A DNA stretch of 19,991 nt from an uncultured Flavobacteriaceae bacterium (GCA_913020685.1 CAJWAY010000012.1:1-19991), one strand, 5' to 3'. Counted from the stretch's first letter, positions 1 to 7,658 are shown. Notes: generated by a model not told the origin, from the sequence alone. Numbers and translations: made by a program.

Positions 1-64
1 TGGTGATTTGCATGGTCGAAGAGACCGAGGCAATACGATTCCGTATTTCTTTTAGATTGGCCAT
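1..64 (-). CDS. atpG: ATP synthase F1 subunit gamma, N-terminal fragment
   Basis: This is the first 21 codons of the gamma subunit, the central rotor shaft of the F1 motor; the rest lies beyond the left edge of the window. Translated from the ATG at 64, it begins MANLKEIRNRIASVSSTMQI, which is the typical bacterial AtpG N-terminus (the first half of the long N-terminal helix that inserts into the alpha3beta3 ring). The start codon directly abuts the atpA stop codon with no spacer, so the two are almost certainly co-transcribed and probably translationally coupled. The gene order atpA-atpG matches other bacterial atp operons. Confidence 0.93.
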   Translation of the reverse strand, partial: MANLKEIRNRIASVSSTMQIT

Positions 65-1642
65 CTATTCAAACGCTTTTGAGGTTTCTTGTGCTACGGC
101 ATTGAGGGTATCAAGCACATTGTCGCTCAACTTTCCTGTCTTAAGTTCTGCCAAAGTCTTTTTGTGTTTCTTTTTGAGGGTGGTTAAAAAGGCGGTTTCA
201 AATTCTTTGACCTTTTCCACTGGAACATTTCTCAACAAGTTTTTTGACCCTGCATAGATGATGGCAACTTGCTCCTCTACTGTATAAGGATCATTTTGCG
301 CTTGTTTAAGGATTTCAACGTTTCGTCGTCCTTTTTCAATCACATTTAAAGTAGCAGCATCAAGGTCAGAACCAAACTTGGCAAAGGCCTCAAGCTCACG
401 AAACTGGGCTTGGTCTAGTTTGAGCGTACCCGCTACCTTTTTCATAGACTTAATCTGTGCCGATCCCCCTACCCTGGATACGGAGATTCCCACGTTGATC
501 GCAGGTCGAACACCAGAGTTGAAGAGGTCAGACTCTAAAAATATTTGTCCATCAGTAATCGAAATTACGTTGGTTGGAATATAGGCGGAAACGTCTCCAG
601 CTTGGGTCTCAATAATGGGCAGAGCCGTCAGTGAACCTCCTCCTTTTACTCTGTCTTTAAGAGACACGGGCAAGTCGTTCATGCCTTTTGCAATATCGTT
701 ATCAGCAACGACTTTTGCAGAACGTTCCAGCAATCTGGAGTGAAGGTAGAATACATCCCCAGGATAAGCCTCTCGCCCCGGAGGGCGTCGAAGCAAAAGG
801 GATACCTCACGGTAAGCAACTGCTTGTTTAGACAGGTCATCATAGATGATCAATGCAGGACGACCCGTATCTCTAAAATACTCTCCAATGGCAGCTCCGG
901 CAAAAGGAGCGTATACCTGCATGGGAGCAGGGTCAGAGGCATTAGCAGCAACAATGGTGGTGTAAGCCAAAGCACCTTTATCTTCTAATATTTTGGCAAT
1001 CCCTGCTACGGTTGATGCTTTCTGGCCTACAGCAACATAGATACAGTATACCGGTTCGCCAGCATCGAAAAATTCTTTTTGATTGAGTATGGTATCGATA
1101 CAAACCGTGGTTTTTCCAGTTTGGCGATCACCAATCACCAATTCTCTTTGGCCTCTACCCACAGGGATCATGGCGTCAATAGACTTAACTCCTGTTTGAA
1201 GTGGCTCGTTTACAGGTTGTCTGAAAATTACGCCGGGAGCTTTTCTCTCTAACGGCATTTGAAATGTTTCGCCCTCAATGGATCCTTTTCCATCTATAGG
1301 TGTTCCCAAGGTGTCAACCACACGTCCTACGATGCCTTCACCTACGTTGATGGAGGCAATTTTTTTGGTACGCTTAACGGTGTTCCCTTCTTTGATTTCT
1401 TTAGAGGGCCCCAAGAGTACTACTCCAACATTATCTTCTTCAAGATTCAAAACCATTCCGTCCATTCCGTTCTCGAAAGTGACCAGTTCTCCATATTGGG
1501 CATGGGTAAGTCCATATACCCTGGCAATCCCGTCTCCTACTTCGAGCACGGTTCCCACTTCGTCTAAGGAGGCTGTGGCTTCAAATCCTGCCAATTGATT
1601 TTTTAATATTGCTGAAACTTCAGCGGGCTTAACGTTTGCCAT
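65..1642 (-). CDS. atpA: ATP synthase F1 subunit alpha
   Basis: Non-catalytic nucleotide-binding subunit of the cytoplasmic F1 head, which synthesises or hydrolyses ATP in rotation with beta and gamma. The 525-residue product has the usual family length and order. The N-terminal beta-barrel region (about residues 25-95) includes EVGDGIARVYGL. The P-loop GDRQTGKT is at residues 171-178. A Walker B region (ALIIYDDLSKQA) follows, then PPGREAYPGDVFYLHSRLLER and the arginine-finger segment ISVSRVGGSAQ. The C-terminal helical domain ends in QETSKAFE. It starts with ATG, 17 nt after the atpH stop, and its stop abuts the atpG start. No key residue appears missing. Identification is secure. Confidence 0.98.
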   Translation of the reverse strand: MANVKPAEVSAILKNQLAGFEATASLDEVGTVLEVGDGIARVYGLTHAQYGELVTFENGMDGMVLNLEEDNVGVVLLGPSKEIKEGNTVKRTKKIASINVGEGIVGRVVDTLGTPIDGKGSIEGETFQMPLERKAPGVIFRQPVNEPLQTGVKSIDAMIPVGRGQRELVIGDRQTGKTTVCIDTILNQKEFFDAGEPVYCIYVAVGQKASTVAGIAKILEDKGALAYTTIVAANASDPAPMQVYAPFAGAAIGEYFRDTGRPALIIYDDLSKQAVAYREVSLLLRRPPGREAYPGDVFYLHSRLLERSAKVVADNDIAKGMNDLPVSLKDRVKGGGSLTALPIIETQAGDVSAYIPTNVISITDGQIFLESDLFNSGVRPAINVGISVSRVGGSAQIKSMKKVAGTLKLDQAQFRELEAFAKFGSDLDAATLNVIEKGRRNVEILKQAQNDPYTVEEQVAIIYAGSKNLLRNVPVEKVKEFETAFLTTLKKKHKKTLAELKTGKLSDNVLDTLNAVAQETSKAFE

Positions 1643-1659
1643 TTTTCTTTTTTTCAGTA

Positions 1660-2196
1660 TTAGGATGTAATCAATTCTCTTTTTAACACTTCCAAGCGCT
1701 CTGCTATGCTGGCGTTGTATTGTAAATCTCCAACCCTAAGAATGAATCCTCCCTTGATGGTGGGATCTACGATATTTATGAGTTCTATTTTCAAAGGGGT
1801 CAAAGCAGCGGCTTTGATGAGTACCTCTTTTTCCAGATCTTCGGTTAGGGGAACTGCAGTAATAACCGTTGCTGCAACTTTCCCTTGGTGTTTGTCAAAC
1901 AATTCTATGTAATGATGGGCTATTCCCCCAAGAATTCCTTCCCGACCATTTTGTGATAAAAGATCAAAAAGGCTCTTAATAATTTTAGATGCATTAGGAA
2001 AGACTTCGTCGATGATCTTTCTTTTTTGAGAGCCAGGTAAAATGGGACTGTTCAATGCTTCGTCCAACTGGGGGCTTCTTTCCAAATGGGAGAGGATGTT
2101 TTCCATTTCTTCAATAACGGATTTTTCCATTCGGTTTTCCGTGGCGAATTCCAAAAGTGCTTTTGCGTATCGGATAGAAGCTCTTCCTGCTTTCAT
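1660..2196 (-). CDS. atpH: ATP synthase F1 subunit delta
   Basis: Delta (OSCP-type) subunit, which ties the top of F1 to the peripheral b-subunit stalk. The open frame extends to 2277, but I place the start at the ATG at 2196 (MKAGRASIRYAKALLEFA), giving 178 residues. That N-terminus matches the family, and the start then lies 7 nt after the atpF stop instead of deep inside atpF. The N-terminal six-helix domain covers about residues 1-105. The C-terminal part contains the conserved segment DPTIKGGFILRVGDLQYNAS followed by a last helix (IAERLEVLKRELITS). The position between atpF and atpA is the usual one. Confidence 0.95.
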   Translation of the reverse strand: MKAGRASIRYAKALLEFATENRMEKSVIEEMENILSHLERSPQLDEALNSPILPGSQKRKIIDEVFPNASKIIKSLFDLLSQNGREGILGGIAHHYIELFDKHQGKVAATVITAVPLTEDLEKEVLIKAAALTPLKIELINIVDPTIKGGFILRVGDLQYNASIAERLEVLKRELITS

Positions 2197-2203
2197 ATTC
2201 TGA

Positions 2204-2701
2204 TTATAAAGGAGCGTCTTTAATAAACTGGTTGACCAATTTGGACTGTTTTTCTTTACTTTCCAATTCAGAATCAATAACCTTTTCAGCTATGTCCAAT
2301 GAAATTTGAGCTACTTGATTTTTGAGTTCTATGAGTGCCGCGCGTTTTTCGTTTTGAATGGATTCTTGTGCCTGAGCGATGATTTTATCAGCTTCAGCTT
2401 TGGCCTCGTCTTTGGCCTGAGTAACGATATTGGCACCTTCGGAACGGGCTTTCTTTAACAGGGATTCGCGCTCAGCTCGGGCTTCTTTTAGAACTTTTTG
2501 GTTATCTTCTTTTATAGTAGCTATTTCTTTTTTAGCCTCTTTGGCTGCATTAATAGCGTCTTTTATAGAAGTCTCTCTTTCATTTACAGCATCCAAAATT
2601 GGTTTCCAAGCAAACTTCCTCAAAAGTAAGATCAGACCAATAAAAATAAGCGACTGCCAAAAAAACAGACCAAATGAGAATTCATTGATTAATTTTTCCA
2701 T
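2204..2701 (-). CDS. atpF: ATP synthase Fo subunit b
   Basis: Peripheral stalk subunit that holds F1 still against the membrane rotor. At 165 residues it has the family's usual length. A single N-terminal membrane helix (about residues 8-28, FSFGLFFWQSLIFIGLILLL) is followed by KFAWKPILDAVNERE, the typical membrane-exit segment. After that comes a long charged, Ala/Lys/Glu-rich coiled coil to the C-terminus, ending in the delta-binding region. It starts with ATG, 46 nt after the atpE stop; a small hairpin sits in that gap. Its stop is 7 nt before atpH. Only one b gene is seen, so the stalk is probably a homodimer. Confidence 0.97.
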   Translation of the reverse strand: MEKLINEFSFGLFFWQSLIFIGLILLLRKFAWKPILDAVNERETSIKDAINAAKEAKKEIATIKEDNQKVLKEARAERESLLKKARSEGANIVTQAKDEAKAEADKIIAQAQESIQNEKRAALIELKNQVAQISLDIAEKVIDSELESKEKQSKLVNQFIKDAPL

Positions 2702-2715
2702 CCTTTAAAAATTTT

Positions 2716-2732
2716 AACCCAAAAAGTGGGTT
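2716..2732 (-). other. Small mRNA hairpin between atpE and atpF
   Basis: In the transcribed direction the sequence reads AACCC-ACTTTTT-GGGTT, a perfect 5-bp stem with a 7-nt loop, in the 46-nt gap between the atpE stop and the atpF start. An A/T run follows before the atpF ATG, but there is no strong U-tract, so it is not a convincing full terminator. Such a hairpin could stabilise the upstream atpE message or lower read-through, which would fit the higher copy number of subunit c; that role is inference. A stem this short can arise by chance. Confidence 0.35.
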
Positions 2733-2747
2733 TATAAACAATGCTTG

Positions 2748-2939
2748 TTAAACTGCAAACAATGCGGCAAAACCGATTCCTTCGACAAGAGCCGCTGCGA
2801 TAAGCATTACTGTTTGAATTTTTCCAGTAGCATCTGGTTGACGTCCGATGGCCTCCATGGCACCTCTCCCAATGGATCCGATACCGATCCCTACTCCAAT
2901 TACTACTAAACCTGCTCCTACTATTGCTGGAATTTCCAT
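2748..2939 (-). CDS. atpE: ATP synthase Fo subunit c
   Basis: Proteolipid that forms the rotating ion-carrying ring in the inner membrane. The 63-residue product is a hairpin of two membrane helices joined by a polar loop. Helix 1 is AIVGAGLVVIGVGIGIGSIG, the loop carries the signature GRQPD at 32-36, and helix 2 is TVMLIAAALVEGIGFAALFAV. The ion-binding acid is Glu53. The residues after it are Gly-Ile rather than Ser-Thr, and the position equivalent to the Na+-ligand glutamine of helix 1 is hydrophobic (Ile20 by my spacing), so proton rather than sodium coupling is expected. It is at the short end of the family because helix 2 stops soon after the Glu. ATG start, 32 nt after atpB. Confidence 0.96.
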   Translation of the reverse strand: MEIPAIVGAGLVVIGVGIGIGSIGRGAMEAIGRQPDATGKIQTVMLIAAALVEGIGFAALFAV

Positions 2940-2971
2940 AATTATTATTGATTTAAATTATACATACTTAA

Positions 2972-4066
2972 TTAATGATCGTCGTTTTCATTGTGTTCCT
3001 CAACGGCAAAGCCAAAATATAAGGCTGACAATACCGTAAAGATGTAGGCCTGTAATAGGGCTACCAATATTTCGATGATGGAGATTGAAAAAGCCAATAC
3101 AAGTGACAGGCTGGATCCAATCCAGTTTTTAAATATAAAAATAAGGGCGATCAAACTCATCAATACGATATGTCCTGCCGATATATTGGCATACAAACGA
3201 ATCATTAATGAAAAGGGTTTAATGATCAACCCTAAAAGTTCTATGGGTGCCAAAATGATTTTCATGGCCCATGGAACCCCGGGCATCCAAAAAATGTGCT
3301 TCCAATAATCTTTCTTTCCTACGAAGTTCGTGATAATAAAGGTAATCAACGCCAAACAAAAGGTGATAGCAATGTTTCCAGTTACATTAATTCCTAAAGG
3401 GGTTAATCCCAAAAGGTTAAGAAACCATATAAAAAAGAAAAGAGTCAATAAATAGCCCATAAACCTTCTGTGGTGTTTTTCGCCTATGTTAGGGATAGCT
3501 ATTTCATCTCTAACATAAAGGACAATAGGCTCAAAAAACCGACCCACACCTTTAGCGATCATGCCGTTTTTATGATAAGATTGAGCCAGCCCTCTGAACA
3601 ATACAAACATCAATAGTGCGGTTAACAATATTGAAATAACGTTTTTGGTAATCGAAAAATCAATCGGCTTAACATTGGTAGGGTGGTGGTGATCGTCATA
3701 GGTGATCGTTCCCTTGGCATCGGTTCTATATATTTTACCGTGATAGAGTTTGTAGTAATTGTCTCCCTTTTGAGCTACATTTTTCCCGTGCTTCAGCTTG
3801 GAAGAAGAAAACATTTTTAGGCCGTCATCCCACAATATGACTGGTAATGGCATTCCAATATATACTTTTTCATTGGTTGTTTTATCTTTATATGAAAGAA
3901 GATTGAAGTCGTGTGAGTCTTGTAAATGGTGTAGTATATATGCCTTTATTTCAGACTTGAGATCACCAGTTGATTCGTATTCCTTGGTGTTAGATTCTTT
4001 CGCGCTTAGGCTGCTGAATGAAGTCAGTATGAAAGCTGATAGATATAAATACAGTCCTTTCGACAT
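2972..4066 (-). CDS. atpB: ATP synthase Fo subunit a with N-terminal signal peptide
   Basis: Stator channel subunit that passes protons to the c-ring. I choose the ATG at 4066 (364 residues). The longer frame would start at a TTG at 4102 that lies inside the predicted -7 promoter element. From this start there is a classic signal peptide (MSKGLYLYLSAFILTSFSSL, likely cut after SLSA at residue 22). A polar region of about 118 residues, predicted periplasmic, follows; it holds HHLQDSHDF (46-54) and DDHHHP (124-129). The membrane domain starts near residue 142. The essential arginine is Arg290 in FSLMIRLYANISAGH, and the C-terminus is acidic (EEHNENDDH). A signal peptide and long exported N-terminus are, to my knowledge, characteristic of Bacteroidota subunit a. 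It is first in the atpBEFHAG run. Confidence 0.96.
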   Translation of the reverse strand: MSKGLYLYLSAFILTSFSSLSAKESNTKEYESTGDLKSEIKAYILHHLQDSHDFNLLSYKDKTTNEKVYIGMPLPVILWDDGLKMFSSSKLKHGKNVAQKGDNYYKLYHGKIYRTDAKGTITYDDHHHPTNVKPIDFSITKNVISILLTALLMFVLFRGLAQSYHKNGMIAKGVGRFFEPIVLYVRDEIAIPNIGEKHHRRFMGYLLTLFFFIWFLNLLGLTPLGINVTGNIAITFCLALITFIITNFVGKKDYWKHIFWMPGVPWAMKIILAPIELLGLIIKPFSLMIRLYANISAGHIVLMSLIALIFIFKNWIGSSLSLVLAFSISIIEILVALLQAYIFTVLSALYFGFAVEEHNENDDH

Positions 4067-4099
4067 AATTAGCAATAAACTAATCTTTTTATTGAGCTG

Positions 4100-4107
4100 C
4101 AAATGTA
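4100..4107 (-). promoter_or_regulatory. Promoter -7 element upstream of atpB
   Basis: Read on the minus strand, the site is TACATTTG, a full match to the Bacteroidota -7 consensus TAnnTTTG. The expected -33 position 19 nt further upstream is T-rich but has no clear TTTG. Transcription would start near 4096, giving a leader of about 30 nt before the atpB ATG at 4066. It lies in the 101-nt gap after the DUF6168-like gene, so the ATP synthase genes can probably be transcribed separately from sprE-bactofilin-atpZ. Assignment is by motif only. Confidence 0.55.
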
Positions 4108-4167
4108 AGTTTTTCGCGATTGAAATAAAATAGTTTTAAAATATATTTTTAGAGTTCTATTTAATGA

Positions 4168-4554
4168 TTATTTCTTTTGATTAAAGTTATTTATCAATTG
4201 GTATATTTCAAGGCTCAAGGCAGAGGTGTAAGGAACGAAAAAAGTTAATAATTCTTGATAAGGTGACATTTGCATTAACTGAAAAATGGGGGAAATCAAT
4301 TTAAAAAAAAGTAAAAATTTTATCCCACTTGTGAGCAGAAAAACCCATCCCAAAATTGTTGGATTAAGTTTTGAAACAATAAGAAGTAAATAGTAAAAAA
4401 TTACTCCAGTAAGTGTGTTAAAGAGATAACATGCTTTTAAAAGGCCGTCTTGAACTGAAAGTCCGATCAGATTGATTACGAAGATGTGAAACCAATACAG
4501 GCCGGTCATCAACAAAAAAAGCTTAACAGAAAACTTGATTAATGGGGATATCAC
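4168..4554 (-). CDS. Small four-helix membrane protein of the atp operon (DUF6168-like)
   Basis: This 128-residue protein is almost entirely hydrophobic, with four likely membrane helices (about residues 5-30, 38-60, 65-90 and 98-120) and a short polar tail ending NNFNQKK. I recall this position between atpZ and atpB as typical for the flavobacterial DUF6168 family; the assignment rests on context and topology rather than a motif. It occupies the place where other bacteria carry AtpI, a membrane protein that helps c-ring assembly or ion delivery, so a similar role is a reasonable inference. It begins with GTG at 4554, 4 nt after the atpZ stop; no better ATG lies near. A second, unrelated membrane function cannot be excluded. 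Confidence 0.75.
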   Translation of the reverse strand: MISPLIKFSVKLFLLMTGLYWFHIFVINLIGLSVQDGLLKACYLFNTLTGVIFYYLLLIVSKLNPTILGWVFLLTSGIKFLLFFKLISPIFQLMQMSPYQELLTFFVPYTSALSLEIYQLINNFNQKK

Positions 4555-4558
4555 CGAT

Positions 4559-4759
4559 TCAACTTCTGTTACCTTTATTTATGATAATTATTAGTACAAA
4601 AACTAATCCTATGGATGATGTGACAAGGAGAGGCCATTTGGATGATATGTCCCATTTATCTTGTATCCAACCTCCTAAATAAATCATAATATACATAACT
4701 ATGCCTATTTGAAAGGCAAGTCCGGAGAAGATCAGCCAATTATTAGGCTGTTTTTTCAT
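4559..4759 (-). CDS. atpZ: AtpZ/AtpI family protein
   Basis: A 66-residue protein with two membrane helices (about residues 8-30 and 43-61) separated by a short charged turn, WIQDKWDISSKWP. The N-terminal segment KKQPNNWLIFSGLAFQIGIV is characteristic of the AtpZ/AtpI family, whose members sit beside ATP synthase genes and are implicated in Fo assembly or Mg2+/Ca2+ supply. The ATG at 4759 lies inside the end of the bactofilin gene (17-nt overlap), and the stop is 4 nt before the DUF6168-like gene, so translation is probably coupled on both sides. The family call is strong; the exact biochemical role is not settled. Confidence 0.88.
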   Translation of the reverse strand: MKKQPNNWLIFSGLAFQIGIVMYIMIYLGGWIQDKWDISSKWPLLVTSSIGLVFVLIIIINKGNRS

Positions 4760-5141
4760 GGGTTTCGTCGGGTTTATTAACTAGCTTAAAGTCTGCTGTT
4801 TTACCCTCCTTGTTCATGGAACAGGATGCATTAAAGGTTGCTCCTGACTCTACGATCAATTTACCAATCACAACATCACCATCAATAACGCTTGTCGATC
4901 TAAGACTAAGGGTTTGGGATACAAACAAGTTACCATTAATTTTTCCTTCGACATCAGCATTGGAGCAGCTCACTGCCCCTTTAACACTGCCGTCCTTACC
5001 CACAACAACTTTGCCTTTAGTTTTGATTGATCCATCGAGGGTTCCATCAATTCTGAAATCGCCTTCAGAAACTATATCCCCCTTAACTTTTGTTGAGCTG
5101 GCTATTCGGCTGTAGTGGCCGTTGATCTCGTTATTTTTCAT
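4743..5141 (-). CDS. Bactofilin
   Basis: Bactofilins polymerise into membrane-associated filaments that organise local cell-wall synthesis, shape or motility machinery. The 132-residue product has the family layout: a short polar N-terminus (to about residue 14), then a right-handed beta-helix core of glycine-punctuated repeats, for example KGDIVSEGDFRIDGTLDGSI, KGKVVVGKDGSVKGAV and DVEGKINGNLFVSQTL, to about residue 110, then a lysine/glutamate-rich tail. It overlaps the 3' end of sprE by 11 nt and the 5' end of atpZ by 17 nt, which implies tight co-expression. The sprE link suggests a role near the gliding or secretion apparatus, but that is inference from position. Confidence 0.92.
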   Translation of the reverse strand: MKNNEINGHYSRIASSTKVKGDIVSEGDFRIDGTLDGSIKTKGKVVVGKDGSVKGAVSCSNADVEGKINGNLFVSQTLSLRSTSVIDGDVVIGKLIVESGATFNASCSMNKEGKTADFKLVNKPDETHEKTA

Positions 5142-7611
5142 TGGTAAATTTTATTTTGTCCAAAAACATTTTTTTGTAATCGGCCGATAAAACTACAAAA
5201 TTATTTGTATTTGTGAATTCTTGCCCGTCCTCCTCAAACCTCTTTTTCAACTCATTGAGCTTTCTCCTGTTGCGAATTCCATGTAAAACCAAGTAGGTAT
5301 GATCTTGATTAAATCGATCTTCAGACAAAAACCATCTTAAATCGGGACTTTCATTTAGTGCACCTTGGAGTTTGTTTTTTATTTTTTTTAAAGTAGCTGT
5401 GTCCTGAAGCTTAAAAGTAAAAATCCATTTGTAATTGAGATATGTTAAATTATTTTTTTCAATAGAATCTGTCCGTTTTATTTGCTCGATCATTTCAAGG
5501 GCTTTTATTGCCTCAGGGGATTCGGGATATTTTTGTGAAATGTTTAATAATGCTTTTTCCCACTTTTGTCTTCCCTTTAGACGACCCTCAAAATTAGCCA
5601 TCAATAGATCGAATTTTGCATGTACATCAGTACCACTGAGCATAACTCCAAAAGATTTTGCTTTTTTTTCCAGTTGATCAAAATCTCCTTTTTGGTAGAT
5701 TTTCACTAAACTCTCATATACTTTTTCAGGTGTTTGGAAATCTGACTGGCCAAACTCGAATGGATTGATAAGTATCTTTGCATAGGGTGAATCAGGATGG
5801 TTTTTTATTAAACGGTTATAGTATTGCTTTGCTTTATCTGGTAATATTTTTTCTTCTATTCTATAGAGATGATATAATGCGGAGGCTTCGATCTCACCAT
5901 GTGGATTAAACATAAGCAAATGTTCCAATCGCTCTTTTGCTAGAGAGTAGTTTTTAAAACTCTCTTTGTAAATCATCCCCAACTGCAGATAGGCATTCCG
6001 ATTTAGTTTTTTTATACTATCGATTTCTCTTTTGGTCTTAGGCAAAGCATTGACATAATTCTCAGGTTTCTCAACAAAAAAAGTTTCGTTTTTTTTCTTT
6101 TTTTCTTCTTTGGCCCCAACAGATTCATCACTAATTGAAGTGATGGCTGATGCTATCGCCCAATTGTCTGTATTGGGCCTGTCTCCCCAGGTAGAAAGGA
6201 ATTTTTGTTGACCTTGAACTAATAACTTGGGGTTATAAAAATAAAATGCGTTGGTCTTAGAGGCTTTGCCAAAAAAAGGAAATATTCTCTTTTCCTCTGA
6301 AGAAACTTTTGCCATTGCTTTTGCCTTTCTCTTTTCAATATAATTTTGAAAGTACTCCATTTTAGCATCGCTATCCAATTTGGTAATGTATATCAAACTG
6401 TCTGTGATTTTTACTATATTTTCATATTTGATTACAGCATTTAAGTTGTCTCTTTCTCTTTGAGTCCTTTTTTTTAACAATGTTTCTTCGGGTAATGTTT
6501 TTAGGAGACTATCGAGATATGCCCCCGTATTGACATAATTGCCTCCCGCAAAATTGAAATTAGCCAAATCTCTGTAATTGGCGCGTTTTGTTGGTAAATC
6601 TAGATTTTCAGATCTTAAAGATTGGCCAAGGTAGTATTCTCCTAGGCTGTCTTGTTTTTGCTGGAAATAATGAATGCCTATAGCACGATTGATCCAGTGG
6701 TCAAAAATGAAGTTTTCATAATTTTTAGCAAGTTTTTCATAGGAATCCATTGGGTCCATGCTGTCACGTAGACTTCTTATTTGTAGTCTCTTGATCTGGG
6801 CATTTATCCAGTATTTTCTTGGAGTTTTTCTCTTAAGTCCAACAACTTGTTCAAAGGCCCACAGGGCAGAATCAGGTATTTTGAGATTTTCATATAACTG
6901 GCCAGTTAGAAAATAATAACGGCCTTTGTCTCGGTTATTTTTGGCGGTCAGAGCAGCGTTTCTGATGTAGTAAATTGCAGAATCCAATTGTTTGGTGTTG
7001 ATAAAAGCTTGAGATATGGCAGCATTGGCAGGGCTATGAAATTTACTACTTGGAGTTATGGTTCGTGCCAAACTTCTGAGGTTTTTAATCGCAAGCTCAT
7101 TATTCTTCAATCTTATGTTTGTTTTTTCTCTCCATATTCTTCCTTCGACATAAGTTTTACTATCCGCATAATTTTCCAACAAATAATTAAAGGCTTCCAT
7201 GGCGGGGAAAAAGCGCCGGTCATAATAACGTGATTTGCCCAAAAGCAAATAAGCTTCATCTATTCTGTTGTTTCGCTGCATTCCATTGATGTTCATGGAG
7301 TGCTTTTGAATGGCTTTTACAGCTTTTTCCTCGGCACTACCAAAACCAGGCACAATAGTGGTTTGGTTCATCTGCTCCCCGTTAAGGGCAATGGGCTCCA
7401 CCTGTAAAAATTCGAAGAAATTATCATCATAGGCTTGTTCCAAAATGGATTGCCCCACTTTGAAAGATTCCTTTCCATTAAAAAGCACATTGTATTTGGT
7501 GTTTAGAGAATGGTATCCTCGGTTGAGCATTTTGTTTTTTTGGGTAGAACAGCCCAATATAATTAGTATGACCCCTATTGCTGCCGCCAAAAAATGGACT
7601 ACTTTTTTCAA
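5131..7611 (-). CDS. sprE: Gliding motility / type IX secretion lipoprotein SprE (PorW)
   Basis: An 826-residue lipoprotein. The signal peptide ends in the lipobox ILGC, with the lipidated cysteine at residue 21 followed by STQKN. The next part, NRGYHSLNTKYNVLFNGKE, is a segment I recognise from SprE/PorW proteins, which are required for type IX secretion and gliding in Bacteroidota. The remainder is mostly alpha-helical and carries several TPR-like repeats, for example around DEAYLLLGKSRYYDRRFFPA and RNAYLQLGMIYKESFKNYSL. A lysine-rich linker (EEKKKKNE) separates the halves. The start is TTG at 7611: an in-frame TAG lies 9 codons upstream, there is no ATG between, and the signal peptide needs this start. 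It is the first gene of the block running into atp. Confidence 0.88.
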   Translation of the reverse strand: MKKVVHFLAAAIGVILIILGCSTQKNKMLNRGYHSLNTKYNVLFNGKESFKVGQSILEQAYDDNFFEFLQVEPIALNGEQMNQTTIVPGFGSAEEKAVKAIQKHSMNINGMQRNNRIDEAYLLLGKSRYYDRRFFPAMEAFNYLLENYADSKTYVEGRIWREKTNIRLKNNELAIKNLRSLARTITPSSKFHSPANAAISQAFINTKQLDSAIYYIRNAALTAKNNRDKGRYYFLTGQLYENLKIPDSALWAFEQVVGLKRKTPRKYWINAQIKRLQIRSLRDSMDPMDSYEKLAKNYENFIFDHWINRAIGIHYFQQKQDSLGEYYLGQSLRSENLDLPTKRANYRDLANFNFAGGNYVNTGAYLDSLLKTLPEETLLKKRTQRERDNLNAVIKYENIVKITDSLIYITKLDSDAKMEYFQNYIEKRKAKAMAKVSSEEKRIFPFFGKASKTNAFYFYNPKLLVQGQQKFLSTWGDRPNTDNWAIASAITSISDESVGAKEEKKKKNETFFVEKPENYVNALPKTKREIDSIKKLNRNAYLQLGMIYKESFKNYSLAKERLEHLLMFNPHGEIEASALYHLYRIEEKILPDKAKQYYNRLIKNHPDSPYAKILINPFEFGQSDFQTPEKVYESLVKIYQKGDFDQLEKKAKSFGVMLSGTDVHAKFDLLMANFEGRLKGRQKWEKALLNISQKYPESPEAIKALEMIEQIKRTDSIEKNNLTYLNYKWIFTFKLQDTATLKKIKNKLQGALNESPDLRWFLSEDRFNQDHTYLVLHGIRNRRKLNELKKRFEEDGQEFTNTNNFVVLSADYKKMFLDKIKFTNEK

Positions 7612-7658
7612 TGGAAAACGTTTATTTATATAACTCTAAAAGATCCTATTTAGTATAA

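Noticed and set aside
1278..1598. Long plus-strand frames antisense to atpA (for example 1259-1567 and 1278-1598)
   Set aside because: They are shadows of the strongly conserved atpA coding sequence, with low-complexity composition and no start or promoter signals.
2197..2277. 27 extra N-terminal codons of atpH
   Set aside because: They lie inside the atpF reading frame and have no similarity to delta subunits; the ATG at 2196 gives the family's normal N-terminus.
2748..2939. Sodium-coupled c-ring
   Set aside because: The residues after Glu53 are Gly-Ile instead of the Ser-Thr seen in sodium-binding rings, and the helix 1 glutamine position is hydrophobic.
4067..4102. Twelve extra N-terminal codons of atpB from a TTG start
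   Set aside because: The TTG overlaps the -7 promoter element, and the ATG at 4066 begins a proper signal peptide.
7612..7658. Short inverted repeat CTAAA/TTTAG between the ABC ATPase gene and sprE
   Set aside because: The 5-bp A/T-rich stem without a U-run is expected by chance in such sequence and is not a credible terminator.
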